Under the pieces are notes generated by a model that searched no databases, was not told where the DNA came from, and worked only from the letters and a program-made list of their open reading frames with translations. A program made the position numbers and the translations under genes. From SLST01 sp046538735 (GTDB lineage: Bacteria; Spirochaetota; Spirochaetia; DSM-27196; SLST01): 31,547 nt of DNA. Positions 15,555 to 24,180 of this stretch are shown here, one piece after another (within the stretch, counting starts at the first letter, position 1; every line of letters starts with the position of its first letter). The DNA lies in contig JBKHII010000032.1 of the NCBI GenBank assembly GCA_046538735.1, positions 1 to 31,547 of the forward strand. The letters are read 5' to 3'.

Positions 15555-16607
15555 TCACTGCCGGCGAACGTTGATCGTGACGCCGGGCGAGCCGTTCGGA
15601 ACCGACCACGAGCCGTTGAGCTGGAGCGCGACGTTCCCGAAGACCATGTCGAAGCCGCCGAAGAGAACGAAGGAGAGGTCGTCCTCGACCCACGCGGTGT
15701 CCGGCGCATCGCCGGTGTACTCCACGTCGCGTTCGGTCCCGTCGTCCTCGTAGTCCACGAACGCGTCGAACTCGTCGCCGGGGCCTACGCTTCCGCCGAA
15801 GGAAGCGAAATGGAAGTACGGAGATACGCCGACGTAGGGCACGAAGAAACCGAACTGCTTGGAGGCGTGGAGGTCAAACCCGAAGGCGTGGACATTGCTC
15901 TGGATGAGGAAGTCGCCCCGGATGTTGAGCTCGCCGAGCCCAACGTCTATCTGCCCATACTCGGTTCCGGGCGACTCAATGTCGGCGAGATTGTAACCAA
16001 ACGTGAATCCACTGTACGAGTAGCCGGCGCCGATCGAAATCGCGGGGAAGGGACCGGCGTCCTCGAGGATGCCCTTTCGGAGCTTCGTGCCCACGTGCAG
16101 CGAGCTGAGCCTCAGACTGTCGGCATCGGCGAGGCCGGCAATCCAACCGGTCACGAACTGCGGGAAGCCACCGATGCCGATCATCGCCTCCACGTCTCCG
16201 GGCAGCGCGAATCCGACCGAAGCACGAGCGACGGGCACGGGGAAGAACGTCTTCAGGCCGGTCACCGCACCGGAGAGCCCGGTGTCTCCGATCTGGGAGA
16301 GGATCCCTTCGAAAAGATTCGTCACGTTGAGCACGGTGAATCGATCGGGGTCGTCCACGAAGCCGAGGACGCCGTCCGTGAGAAGCGCGCCAGTCGAGAG
16401 TGTGAGGAAGAAACCCGAATCGTCCGCGTAGGTCGCGCCTCCGGTGTACTGGCCCCAGATCGCCGACTGCTCGAGATCGGGAAGGATCTCGGCGCCGAGC
16501 TCTTCGATGAGGACCTCGAAGTCACGTCCGAGCCCTGAGAGGTCCTGCGCGGAAACGCCGGCGGACACCACAAGCGCGATCGTGACGATGACGACTATTC
16601 GCTTCAT
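15555..16607 (-). CDS. Predicted outer-membrane beta-barrel protein
   Basis: A 350-residue exported protein. ATG at 16607 follows AGAGG by seven bases; a GTG two codons earlier overlaps that site and is rejected. The signal peptide MKRIVVIVTIALVVSAGVSAQ has an AQ/D cleavage site. The mature protein begins with a short helical part (LSGLGRDFEVLIEELGAEILPDL), then Gly/aromatic strands (YSYSGFTFGYNLADIESP, FGFFVPYVGVSPYFHFASFGG, LSFVLFGGFDMVFGNVALQLNGSW). The C-terminus TINVRRQ lacks the usual terminal Phe. This looks like a treponemal-type barrel or surface protein; no named family is recognised. It precedes the HAD nucleotidase gene by 13 bases. Confidence 0.78.
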   Translation of the reverse strand: MKRIVVIVTIALVVSAGVSAQDLSGLGRDFEVLIEELGAEILPDLEQSAIWGQYTGGATYADDSGFFLTLSTGALLTDGVLGFVDDPDRFTVLNVTNLFEGILSQIGDTGLSGAVTGLKTFFPVPVARASVGFALPGDVEAMIGIGGFPQFVTGWIAGLADADSLRLSSLHVGTKLRKGILEDAGPFPAISIGAGYSYSGFTFGYNLADIESPGTEYGQIDVGLGELNIRGDFLIQSNVHAFGFDLHASKQFGFFVPYVGVSPYFHFASFGGSVGPGDEFDAFVDYEDDGTERDVEYTGDAPDTAWVEDDLSFVLFGGFDMVFGNVALQLNGSWSVPNGSPGVTINVRRQ

Positions 16608-16679
16608 CTGCACACCTCTTCAGCCGGAATGCTGAGCTAAGCATACCCATTTCGGTTAGGATAATCCACCGATTTCGGC

Positions 16680-16712
16680 CCCGGCGCGACCCGATACCGG
16701 GTCGCTGCCGGG
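16680..16712 (-). terminator. Strong stem-loop downstream of the propeller lipoprotein gene
   Basis: GCGACCCG-ATAC-CGGGTCGC (16686-16705) is a perfect 8-bp stem with a 4-base loop, continued by six further pairs (16680-16685 with 16107-type outer arm at 16707-16712) after a single bulged T at 16706. It lies 10 bases after the lipoprotein stop on the minus strand. No T run follows, so it may be a terminator of the non-canonical kind or a 3'-end stabiliser. Confidence 0.5.
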
Positions 16713-16721
16713 CCGCGACGA

Positions 16722-17996
16722 CTACTGCGGCCACACGAAGAACTCGAACGCTCCCTCGCCTGAGCCCGGTGCGCCGCCAATCGACTCGTGATCGGTATCC
16801 GTGACCGCTTCGATCTCCACGATCCGGTCGACCGTACCGTAGTAGGCGTCTTCGTCTATGAACTGGATCTCGGGGTTCCGGTGACCGACGAATCGAGACG
16901 GACCGTAGAGCACGTCCGCGGGGAACGGGACATCGTCCGGGTTGTACGGCGTGCCGTACTCGCCCACGACCGTTAGCGACGAGTCGACCTCGAGCACCGT
17001 TCCGTAGTCGTGGCCGCCGTCAAAGACCACGAAGAGGCGCTCGCCCTTTGCGACGATGTCCGCCTCGCCGTGCGCAGCCCCGGAATGGATCTCGCTGAAT
17101 ACCGCGGCGGAGTCGATCACCGCTCCGTCTCCTGCGGGATCGAACGCGAGGACCGAGAGCTCGTCACCGAAGGCGTCCGCCGAGTAGAGCAGGTAGACGA
17201 TTCCATCGTCCGCAACGGTCACGGCGAGCACGCCGAAGTTGTCGCCGCCGGACTGGCCGTCTATCGTGGTCGCGATTGCGGCGGAGTAGTCGGTGAGGTT
17301 CGACCCGTCCAGGTCCACACGGTAGAGACCGCGCGATTCGGTGAAGTAGACGTATCCGTTCGTGTGATCGATGCCGATGTGATCGGGCGCGTTGGCCTGG
17401 TTCTCGAAGACCGTTTCGGGCGTGACGTCGTTGACGGTGTCTCTCACCTCGATCCACGCATTGGGGCCTCCGTCCAGGTAGTGCTGCGTGTAGTAGATCC
17501 GGCCGTCCGGCCCGATCTCGAGGTCGGAGATCGCGTAGTCCGTGCCAACCTCGTCCCAACTCCCGGCGGACGCGATGTCGTCCACCTGCACGATGCGGTC
17601 GTTGGCGGAATCCGGAACCACGAGCTTCGTTCGCGTGATGCGAAGCGACGCAACGACCTCCGCGATCTCTCCCTCCACGACGTTGAACGTCCCGTCCGCG
17701 GTGAGCTGGGTGACCGGGGTATCACCCTCCACGTTCACGACGACCGTGAAGCGCCGGTTCTCGCCCGCGGGCACGAGAATCGGCTCATCCACGTCCGGGT
17801 CGCCGGTGATCTCGCCCGTGAGCTGCTCGGTGAAGTCGTCCGCATCGATCGTGTACGAGATCGCCGAAACGCCGTCAGGTAGCGGTCGGTCGAAGTCGAT
17901 GACGATCGACCCGTCCATCGCACCGGTGAAGCAAGCGGAGAGCGAGACCGCACCGATCAGCGCGAGCAGCCCCGTCCGAAACCAGGTTCTCTTCAT
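16722..17996 (-). CDS. Lipoprotein with NHL/propeller-like repeats
   Basis: A 424-residue lipoprotein. ATG at 17996 follows GAGGAGG by a few bases. The signal peptide MKRTWFRTGLLALIGAVSLSAC ends in lipobox L-S-A-C with Cys22. Residues about 25-125 form a small beta domain (GSIVIDFDRPLPDGVSAISYTID, TGEITGDPDVDEPILVPAGENRRFTVVV). From about 130 on there are six or so blade-like units: LVVPDSANDRIVQVDDI, LEIGPDGRIYYTQHYL, IGIDHTNGYVYFTESRGLYRVDLDGSN, VTVADDGIVYLLYSAD, KGERLFVVFDGGHDYGTVLEVD, GPSRFVGHRNPEIQFIDED. These resemble NHL/SMP-30-type propellers, which bind ligands or partners. It has its own promoter just upstream. Confidence 0.83.
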   Translation of the reverse strand: MKRTWFRTGLLALIGAVSLSACFTGAMDGSIVIDFDRPLPDGVSAISYTIDADDFTEQLTGEITGDPDVDEPILVPAGENRRFTVVVNVEGDTPVTQLTADGTFNVVEGEIAEVVASLRITRTKLVVPDSANDRIVQVDDIASAGSWDEVGTDYAISDLEIGPDGRIYYTQHYLDGGPNAWIEVRDTVNDVTPETVFENQANAPDHIGIDHTNGYVYFTESRGLYRVDLDGSNLTDYSAAIATTIDGQSGGDNFGVLAVTVADDGIVYLLYSADAFGDELSVLAFDPAGDGAVIDSAAVFSEIHSGAAHGEADIVAKGERLFVVFDGGHDYGTVLEVDSSLTVVGEYGTPYNPDDVPFPADVLYGPSRFVGHRNPEIQFIDEDAYYGTVDRIVEIEAVTDTDHESIGGAPGSGEGAFEFFVWPQ

Positions 17997-18023
17997 ATAC
18001 CCTCCTCGCCAATATTTATGACA

Positions 18024-18052
18024 AGTATAGTCCGAAATATCGCGTCTGTCTG
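18024..18052 (-). promoter_or_regulatory. Promoter of the propeller lipoprotein gene
   Basis: On the minus strand CAGACA (18047-18052) and TATACT (18024-18029) are separated by exactly 17 bases, a good sigma-70 arrangement (4/6 and 5/6 matches). Transcription would start near 18017, leaving a leader of about 20 bases with the GAGGAGG ribosome-binding site. Confidence 0.55.
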
Positions 18053-18073
18053 CGAAGAGGGCAACGTTTCCGT

Positions 18074-18613
18074 CTATACCGTCGTGGAGGGAGAGTCCCT
18101 GAGGCGGAGCCCGTAGACAACAATCGCCACGCCGGACAGGAGCGCGAAGACGCCCACGAAGATCGTCAGTGCGGCGACGCCGGCTCCGGGCGAGATGACG
18201 ATGGCGAGGCCGAGCAGGATGGAGAGCGCGCCGGAGATTCCGAGCAACCAGAACGAGCCGTGCTCTCTGCGGAGACGAATCGCGGCGGAGAGCTCGAGGA
18301 CCCCGGTCGCGAGGGCCCACGCACCCACGAGGAAGGCCACGACCATCATCGTGACGCGCGGCATGGCGAGCGCGAGGATGCCGATCACGACGCCGAGGAT
18401 TCCCTCGAAGGCGCCGAGACCCCAGGTGGGCCTCCGCGTGCTCACCGAGACGACGAGCGCGAACACACCGTCGACCAGGACGAAGAGCGCGATGAGCATC
18501 ACGAGCGCCGCCGCGGTCTCGAACGGCCATGCCAGCGCGACCACGCCGAACACCGCCGCGACCGCACCGCGAAGGACGATCATCCACCACTCGCTTCGTA
18601 CCGTTGTGATCAT
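18074..18613 (-). CDS. HdeD-family (DUF308) membrane protein
   Basis: A 179-residue membrane protein with about six hydrophobic helices arranged as three hairpins, typical of the HdeD/DUF308 family. The family features are visible: an N-terminal WWMIVLRGAVAAVFGVVALAWP, repeated G-I-L-A/G segments (GAFEGILGVVIGILALAMP, GISGALSILLGLAIVISPG) and short charged loops between pairs. HdeD in E. coli is linked to acid resistance at high cell density, but the wider family has no settled function. ATG at 18613 follows AGGAGG by 7 bases. It is divergent from the RND exporter gene (114-base gap); the downstream lipoprotein has its own promoter, so this gene is probably monocistronic. Confidence 0.87.
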   Translation of the reverse strand: MITTVRSEWWMIVLRGAVAAVFGVVALAWPFETAAALVMLIALFVLVDGVFALVVSVSTRRPTWGLGAFEGILGVVIGILALAMPRVTMMVVAFLVGAWALATGVLELSAAIRLRREHGSFWLLGISGALSILLGLAIVISPGAGVAALTIFVGVFALLSGVAIVVYGLRLRDSPSTTV

Positions 18614-18727
18614 GGTACTCCTCCTTCTGAGCGTTCAAGGTATCGGGCGGGTACGATCGGTCGTATAGGCCGTTTGGGGAGGGAAGGCGCTTTGCGGCGG
18701 GCGCGGAGTATAGTAGGGTCTGGTCTC

Positions 18728-20974
18728 ATGTGGGACCTCCCCGCTCGTGTCTACCGCGAGCAACGACTCCTCGCCGTTCTCCCATTCGCGGCACTGACGA
18801 TCGTTGCCGTCCTGCTCACCGGGCGCCTCACCTTCGATTCCGGGTACGGTACGATCATCCCTCACGACGACGAGTACCGGCGGGCCGAGCGAGCCGCGCA
18901 GGAACGATTCGGGGGAGCGGAGCCCATCGCGGTTGCGCTTGAAACGGAAGGAAAGACCGGCTCGAGTCTGCTCGAACGGCTGGAAGAGCTCAGGCTCGCT
19001 GCGGAGGCGCTTCCAGGAGTGGAATCAACGGTGGGCCTGACGACGCTGGAAGACCTCTTCCTCACGGGGTCCACGCTCGATCGTCGCCGGCTCTACGAAC
19101 CGGGCGGCGACGCCGGCACGGCGGTGCTCGATCGCGTCCGCGCGACGCCGCTGTTCCGGAAGCTGTTCCTCGCTCACGATGGAGACGCGGTATTCACGTA
19201 CGTGATCCCGGCCGCCGGCGAGCACAGCGTTCGGCTCGCCGCAACGGTGATCGATCGGCTCCAGGATACGGAGGTGCACTTCTACGGCGACCCGGTCGTC
19301 CACCACTACGTGGTATCCACTGCGGCGCGCGAGTTCGTGACACTGGGCCTGCTTGCCCTCGCGATCGTCCTCGCTATCCAGATCGTGATCGCACGATCGC
19401 TCCTCGGTGGTGTCATCCTCGCGGTCTCATCGGCGCTTCCCGCGCTCTGGACGATCTCGTTCTTCGTGCTGTTCGGAGATCCAATCAACATCACAACGAG
19501 CGCCGTTCCGGTCATCGTGCTCGTGCTCGCCACGAGCTACAGCATCCACGTCTACCGGCACGTCCGACAACACGACTTCGCAATCGAGGATGCCCTCGCC
19601 GAGGTCACTCGAGTCGTGTTGGCCGCGGGGATCACGACCGTGGTGGGGTTTGTCTCGCTTCTCGTCACGCCGAGCGAGTTCTTGAGGCAGATGGGGCTCT
19701 ACATCGTGCTGGGAACGCTCGCGGCGGTCGCCGGAGGACTCTTCCTGCTGCCGCAGCTGCTACGCCTGTGGGACGCTCGGAGGAGGCGTTCGGTCGCCGA
19801 TCGTGCGGAAGGGACACGCATCGAGCCCGACGTCCCGGTGTCTGATGAGGCGCTCGAGCGTCCCAAACCGACGGTGCGAACGGGCGTGCTTCCGGTACGG
19901 CTCGTCGTGTTCGCCGCGGTCGTCATTGCGATCGGAGCCGGTATTCCGGCGGTCGAGTCGCGCGCGAGCTACCGGGACGCGTTCGTTGACTCTCACGCGG
20001 TCTCGAGAGCGGTGGAGTACTTCCGTGAGCGAACGGGCGCCGACCACGAACTGTCCGTGGTGATGGACACCGGCTCGGAGTACGGGCTCGTGGACCTCGC
20101 GACGTATGAGCGCGTGCGAGGATTTCAGGAGAGTATCGACGCGCTGCCGTCCGGAGCGTACAGCGTCTCCTACGTTGACTTCGTTGAGTGGCTGCTCGGC
20201 AGGCTCGACGGTTCGATCGAACCCGCTCAGCCGCGAGACGCCGCAGAGATCGGTGAGGCGATGGAGCTCCTGTCGGGACGCGGAGCCGGACTCCCGTTCT
20301 CCTCCCTCGTGGACACCGAGTGGCGACGCACTCGAGTCATGGTCTGGGCGAACCTGGCGACGAGCGGGAGCGCGACCGAAGATCTCGCGGCTATCAGGCG
20401 CGTCGCCGCCGGATCACTTCCCGGCGCCGAGGTGGGACTCTTCGGTCGCGCCGCGGTGAACGAGCGTCGGACTCACTACCTTGTCCGAAGCCAGCTCCTC
20501 TCGGTCGGCCTCTTCTTCGCCTTTCTCGCGACGTTCCTCTTCCTCGTCTTTCGCGATCTCCGATGGGTGGTCGTCGCGGCGCTTCCCACGATAGTCGGGG
20601 TCGTCGTCTACCTCGGGTTCATGGGCTGGTTGGGTATCCTCCACGACCCCACGCACGTCATCATGATATGCGCCGTCCTCGGAGTCAGCAACGATGACGT
20701 GCTCTACTATCTGATCGTGTTCCGCCGGACGTCAGCGGCCTCGCCCGATCGCGATCCCTACACGATCACGTTCCATCGCACCGGTGTCGCGATCGTGCAG
20801 ACCACCGCGCTCATCGCGATCGGCGTGAGCGTCTTCTACTGGTCGTCCGTCAGCTATATGTCCGCCGCCGCGGCGCTGCTGACGGCCGGCCTTTCGGCGG
20901 CGACCGCGACAACGCTGGTGGTTGTGCCGTGGCTGCTGCGCGCTATACTCGCGGACAGGAGTGACGGCACATGA
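18728..20974 (+). CDS. RND-superfamily (MMPL-type) exporter
   Basis: A 748-residue RND permease of the MMPL/predicted-exporter type. It has the duplicated plan: TM1 at about residues 15-33, a periplasmic domain (about 34-195), a five-helix bundle (about 200-355), then after a charged linker (about 345-380) a second TM near 392, a second periplasmic domain and a second bundle to the C-terminus. Each bundle has its paired motif (FGDPINITTSAVPVIVLVLATSYSIHVYRH; ILHDPTHVIMICAVLGVSNDDVLYYLIVFRR), the proton-relay region of this family. Relatives move lipids, hopanoids or sterols. ATG at 18728 is chosen from the MWDLPARVYREQR start; ribosome-binding site is weak (GGG). The stop overlaps the LolA-like start (ATGA). 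Confidence 0.9.
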   Translation: MWDLPARVYREQRLLAVLPFAALTIVAVLLTGRLTFDSGYGTIIPHDDEYRRAERAAQERFGGAEPIAVALETEGKTGSSLLERLEELRLAAEALPGVESTVGLTTLEDLFLTGSTLDRRRLYEPGGDAGTAVLDRVRATPLFRKLFLAHDGDAVFTYVIPAAGEHSVRLAATVIDRLQDTEVHFYGDPVVHHYVVSTAAREFVTLGLLALAIVLAIQIVIARSLLGGVILAVSSALPALWTISFFVLFGDPINITTSAVPVIVLVLATSYSIHVYRHVRQHDFAIEDALAEVTRVVLAAGITTVVGFVSLLVTPSEFLRQMGLYIVLGTLAAVAGGLFLLPQLLRLWDARRRRSVADRAEGTRIEPDVPVSDEALERPKPTVRTGVLPVRLVVFAAVVIAIGAGIPAVESRASYRDAFVDSHAVSRAVEYFRERTGADHELSVVMDTGSEYGLVDLATYERVRGFQESIDALPSGAYSVSYVDFVEWLLGRLDGSIEPAQPRDAAEIGEAMELLSGRGAGLPFSSLVDTEWRRTRVMVWANLATSGSATEDLAAIRRVAAGSLPGAEVGLFGRAAVNERRTHYLVRSQLLSVGLFFAFLATFLFLVFRDLRWVVVAALPTIVGVVVYLGFMGWLGILHDPTHVIMICAVLGVSNDDVLYYLIVFRRTSAASPDRDPYTITFHRTGVAIVQTTALIAIGVSVFYWSSVSYMSAAAALLTAGLSAATATTLVVVPWLLRAILADRSDGT

Positions 20975-21702
20975 CGTTCAGGCTCGCGATTGTTTTGCTA
21001 CTGACGACCGCAGCGACGGCCTTCGTCCAGGAACCCGACGAGATCATTCGTGACGCGGCGCTCTTTGGCCGGTTCGAGTCGCTCGTGGCGCGCATCCGGA
21101 TGGAGATCCACGACGGCGGGACGAAGCACCGCACGCTCGAGCTTCACTCCGAGCAAGATGACGACGGCGCGCGAGCGTTCGTCCAGATCATCTCGCCCGC
21201 CTTCCTGAACCGGATGAAGTTCCTGACGATCAGCGCGAGGGGCGCAACCGACCAATGGATCGGCACGAGCAGGGGTGTCAGACGCCTCGCGGACGGATCG
21301 AGGGACGAGCGGCTGTTCGATTCGGACTTCAGAATCGACGACTTCACCCCGCCCGAGCCGGACGAGTACGATCTGACGCGTCTGGACGACCGCGTGGTGG
21401 ACGGCGAACCGTGTTACGTAGTGGACATCGTGCCGCGCACGGTTCGCACCGACTACGCGCGCAGACGCGTCTTCGTCGCGCGCGAAGACCGGCTCCTCGT
21501 TCGGGCCGAGTACTACTCCCCGGACGACGAGCTCGTCCGGCTGTTCCGTCTGGAGGAGAGAACGTACGAAGAGGGCACGGCGTTCCCCGCGCGAGGCTCC
21601 ATGCGCTCCATCTCGGACGGCACCGAGACGGTGTTGACGGTCGAGCAGTACCGCGTTGGCGTGACCATTCCGGACCGCATGTTCAGCAGGGGCAACCTAT
21701 GA
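20971..21702 (+). CDS. LolA-like outer-membrane lipoprotein-sorting protein (TP0789 type)
   Basis: A 243-residue exported protein with signal peptide MTFRLAIVLLLTTAATAFVQ. The mature sequence follows the LolA-like pattern of unclosed beta-barrel carriers: an N-terminal helix (DEIIRDAALFGRFESLVARIRMEI), then antiparallel strands with RTLELHSEQDDD, RAFVQIISPAFLNRMKFLTI, DQWIGTSRGVRRLADG and the late VVDGEPCYVVDIVPR and GSMRSISDGTETVLTVEQY. Such proteins carry lipids or lipoproteins across the periplasm. Its start overlaps the RND gene and its stop overlaps the barrel gene, both as ATGA, placing a periplasmic carrier between an inner-membrane pump and an outer-membrane protein. Confidence 0.85.
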   Translation: MTFRLAIVLLLTTAATAFVQEPDEIIRDAALFGRFESLVARIRMEIHDGGTKHRTLELHSEQDDDGARAFVQIISPAFLNRMKFLTISARGATDQWIGTSRGVRRLADGSRDERLFDSDFRIDDFTPPEPDEYDLTRLDDRVVDGEPCYVVDIVPRTVRTDYARRRVFVAREDRLLVRAEYYSPDDELVRLFRLEERTYEEGTAFPARGSMRSISDGTETVLTVEQYRVGVTIPDRMFSRGNL

Positions 21703-23045
21703 TCCCGAGTGCCCGTTCGATTCTCATCGCGCTCTTCGTAGCGTGCGCCTGCGGATCGCACGCCGAAGAGCTCGTCATCGGGGGAGAGGTCTCGGTCCGC
21801 CTCTCGGCGACCGTCTCGCCGCGGCTCGAGGAGCGCGTTCTGCCGAGTGTCGTCTCCGAGTACACCTCCATCGCGAGCGCGTTCGGCGAGTCGGTCGAGC
21901 TTCGCGCGTCGCTGAACGCTCGAAACGAGACGGCCCACCCGGCCCAAGGCGTGACGAGCGAGTCGAGCGTTGGGCTCGAAGAGCTTCACCTCTCGGCAAC
22001 GATTGGTCCGCGTCTCACGCTGGACGCCGGGCTCTTTCCGTACCGCATGGGCAGCGCACTCCTTCTCTCGCCCAACGACCTGTTCTCGGCCCTGTCGTTC
22101 TCCGATATCGTCTCGGGAAACCTCTCCGGACCGGCCGCGAAACACGTTCTGGTTCAGGCAACCGTCTTCGTTCCGGCCGGATTCGTGACGGCGACGATTG
22201 CGCCGATCCCGTCCGTACCCGTCCTGGTGGAGCCCGACTCCGTGTGGATCCCGCGCCCGACTCAGGCGGGAACGATCGACGATCCCCGCTTCGCCGAGGA
22301 GCCGCTCGAGCTCAACGACGTAGTCGCCGATCCCACTCGTCCGATCGACCATCCGCTGGAACGGTTCTCGGCGGGGATCGTGGCCGGCGTGACGCTCGGG
22401 CCGGTCGACCTCACGGCGATCGCGTACCACGGGGTGGATCCCACGCCGGTGGCGCGTGTGCGCGTTGACGTACCACACGTACCGGCCGAGAGCTACAACC
22501 TCCACATTGCCCCGGACGAGGCCGCGATCGACTCCTTCGGCATCACGGTCGACGGCGTTGCCGGAGCGCTCGGTTACCATCTGGACGCCGCGTTCGTCCC
22601 GAACAAGACGCTTCCGACGACCGTGGTGGACGCCTATTCGAAGCGCACGAAAGTGGTGGAAGCCCCGTTCGCAGCCGCCGTGGCCGGCGCGACGTACGCA
22701 CTGGACCGGGTACCGCTTCGCGTTGCCGCGGAGTACTACCACTCGCACGCGTTCCTGCCTGCAGACACGGACGCCGAGACCGTGTTGACCGGTCCGCTCG
22801 CCTGCGACCTGTTCCTGTCCGCTGACTATGCTCTCGGAGAGAACGGAGATTGGCGACCCTCCGTGGCGGGAATCGTCTCGTTTGACGACCGAAGCGGGGC
22901 CGTGCTCGCGAACCTCTCGTATTCACCGTCGGCCTCCTTCGAGACACGGATCCAGGCGCCGCTCTTTCTCGGTTCCGAAGAGAGCGATTTCGGGCAGTTC
23001 AGAGACGTTGCGTACGTTACGCTTGCGCTGACCTACCGTTTCTGA
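21699..23045 (+). CDS. Outer-membrane beta-barrel protein of the RND/LolA-like operon
   Basis: A 448-residue exported protein beginning at ATG 21699, overlapping the previous stop. Signal peptide MIPSARSILIALFVACACGSHAEE; the cysteine pair at its end could act as a lipobox (ACGS), but cleavage after SHA is more likely. The body is made of strands such as VSVRLSATVSPRLEERV, LHLSATIGPRLTLDAGLFPYRMGS, FSAGIVAGVTLGPVDLTAIAYHG and SADYALGENGDWRPSVAGIV, and ends in YVTLALTYRF with the C-terminal Phe of Bam-assembled barrels. Size and layout fit the outer-membrane porin-like partners often found beside RND plus LolA-like genes. Its job is probably to receive or pass on the exported substrate. Confidence 0.82.
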   Translation: MIPSARSILIALFVACACGSHAEELVIGGEVSVRLSATVSPRLEERVLPSVVSEYTSIASAFGESVELRASLNARNETAHPAQGVTSESSVGLEELHLSATIGPRLTLDAGLFPYRMGSALLLSPNDLFSALSFSDIVSGNLSGPAAKHVLVQATVFVPAGFVTATIAPIPSVPVLVEPDSVWIPRPTQAGTIDDPRFAEEPLELNDVVADPTRPIDHPLERFSAGIVAGVTLGPVDLTAIAYHGVDPTPVARVRVDVPHVPAESYNLHIAPDEAAIDSFGITVDGVAGALGYHLDAAFVPNKTLPTTVVDAYSKRTKVVEAPFAAAVAGATYALDRVPLRVAAEYYHSHAFLPADTDAETVLTGPLACDLFLSADYALGENGDWRPSVAGIVSFDDRSGAVLANLSYSPSASFETRIQAPLFLGSEESDFGQFRDVAYVTLALTYRF

Positions 23046-23051
23046 AAGACG

Positions 23052-23081
23052 TTCGTATCCTGGTGCGAGCCGTGTTATACT
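23052..23081 (+). promoter_or_regulatory. Promoter of the acidic lipoprotein gene
   Basis: TATACT at 23076-23081 is a good -10; TTCGTA at 23052-23057 is a weak -35 at 18 bases. It lies just after the barrel stop codon at 23045 and 36 bases ahead of the lipoprotein ATG, so that gene can be expressed apart from the exporter operon. Confidence 0.45.
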
Positions 23082-23117
23082 TGGGAAACGACAACACCTA
23101 CAAGAAAGGGGAGGCCT

Positions 23118-24083
23118 ATGAAGAAGATCAGTTTGCTGGGTATCCTGGTTCTCGCGCTCGTCGCGCTCTCGATGTCCGGCTGTTTCCTGTTTCCGCCGGA
23201 GGCGGTGCTGGATGAAGTAGCGGCAGAGGACCTGGGGAGCTACGACGCGTCGCAGACGATCGAGGACGACGAGGATTCGGTCCTTGCCGCATCCACCGAG
23301 GCGATGGGAGCGGCCATGGTGGCGCCGATGACGGTCTACGACGAGAGCGTCTCGGATGAGTTGGGACTGGACATGAGCGGCGGGCAGCCCTCGGTTCAGA
23401 GTCTCGCCCAGTCGCTCCTGCAGCAGCAGCTTACGGCGGTCCGGTCGGAGATGCAGCGGTCGCGTTCGGTCAACGTTGACGACGAGAGCGATATCGACGA
23501 AGAGACTGGGGACGGTACGATCGACGTCACCATCGAGGTGTCGAACGAGACGGTGAACGGATCCGATATCGGCGAATCCGGGACGGCGACGATCAACACG
23601 TTCAACGTGGAGGTGACCGGAGAGATCTCCTCCTCCGGCGACGAGACGGGCGGCACGATGTCACTAGACGCAGAGCTCGGCCACGAGGGCGACATCGAGT
23701 ACGAGGACTGGACCTCGCCGGGCGGGATCGTGATCCACGATGGCGTGTTCAAGAGCCTCGCAAGCGGTGAGATGGGCTACGACCTGACCATGGCGGACGG
23801 TTCCGGAGGAGAGCCGAGCACGAGCGGCTCGATATCGTACGATATGAACGTTGAGCTGAGTGCGGGTTTCTCGTACAGCAACACGGACACCGGTAGGGGC
23901 GGCAAGATCACGATGCTCCTTCGCTACAGCGGAAGCGACGACGTGACGTTCGACTCGCAGGAGACGCTTCCGGAGGAGGCGACCGGAGAGATCGAGGCCA
24001 CGATGACCGTGAAGGTGTATGACAACGACAACAATCTCGTTGTGGAGCACGAGTTCACGGACGATGAGCTGATGGAGGAGTAG
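23118..24083 (+). CDS. Acidic Ser/Thr/Gly-rich lipoprotein, unknown function
   Basis: A 321-residue lipoprotein; ATG at 23118 follows GGGGAGG by five bases. Type II signal peptide MKKISLLGILVLALVALSMSGC with Cys22. The first part is helical and acidic (DEVAAEDLGSYDASQTIEDDEDS), with a Gln/Leu-rich helix LAQSLLQQQLTAVRSEMQRS near residue 95. From about 120 onward, repeated strand-turn units (GDGTIDVTIEVSNETVNGS, GTATINTFNVEVTGEISSSG, GSISYDMNVELSAGFSYSNTD) suggest an extended beta-sheet. The pI must be very low. No family is recognised. It has its own promoter and a terminator, and a strong ribosome-binding site, so it may be abundant. Confidence 0.82.
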   Translation: MKKISLLGILVLALVALSMSGCFLFPPEAVLDEVAAEDLGSYDASQTIEDDEDSVLAASTEAMGAAMVAPMTVYDESVSDELGLDMSGGQPSVQSLAQSLLQQQLTAVRSEMQRSRSVNVDDESDIDEETGDGTIDVTIEVSNETVNGSDIGESGTATINTFNVEVTGEISSSGDETGGTMSLDAELGHEGDIEYEDWTSPGGIVIHDGVFKSLASGEMGYDLTMADGSGGEPSTSGSISYDMNVELSAGFSYSNTDTGRGGKITMLLRYSGSDDVTFDSQETLPEEATGEIEATMTVKVYDNDNNLVVEHEFTDDELMEE

Positions 24084-24119
24084 GGCATCATGAAACCGGA
24101 GCCCGCCATCTACTAGGGG

Positions 24120-24170
24120 CACCGTTCCGGTGATCGAACGAGGCCGCCCGAGGAGGGCGGCCTTCTCTTT
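24120..24170 (+). terminator. Rho-independent terminator after the acidic lipoprotein gene
   Basis: AGGCCGCCC-N5-GGGCGGCCT (24141-24163), a 9-bp perfect stem, is followed by TCTCTTT. A smaller hairpin CACCG-TTC-CGGTG (24120-24132) lies just upstream. The T-rich side is on the plus strand, so it ends the lipoprotein transcript; recQ, coming from the other side, stops at 24181. Confidence 0.82.
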
Positions 24171-24180
24171 GGTCGCGCGC

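Noticed and set aside
18692..18714. Promoter for the RND exporter gene (TTGCGG and TATAGT)
   Set aside because: The spacing is only 11 bases, so the two boxes cannot work together as a sigma-70 promoter.
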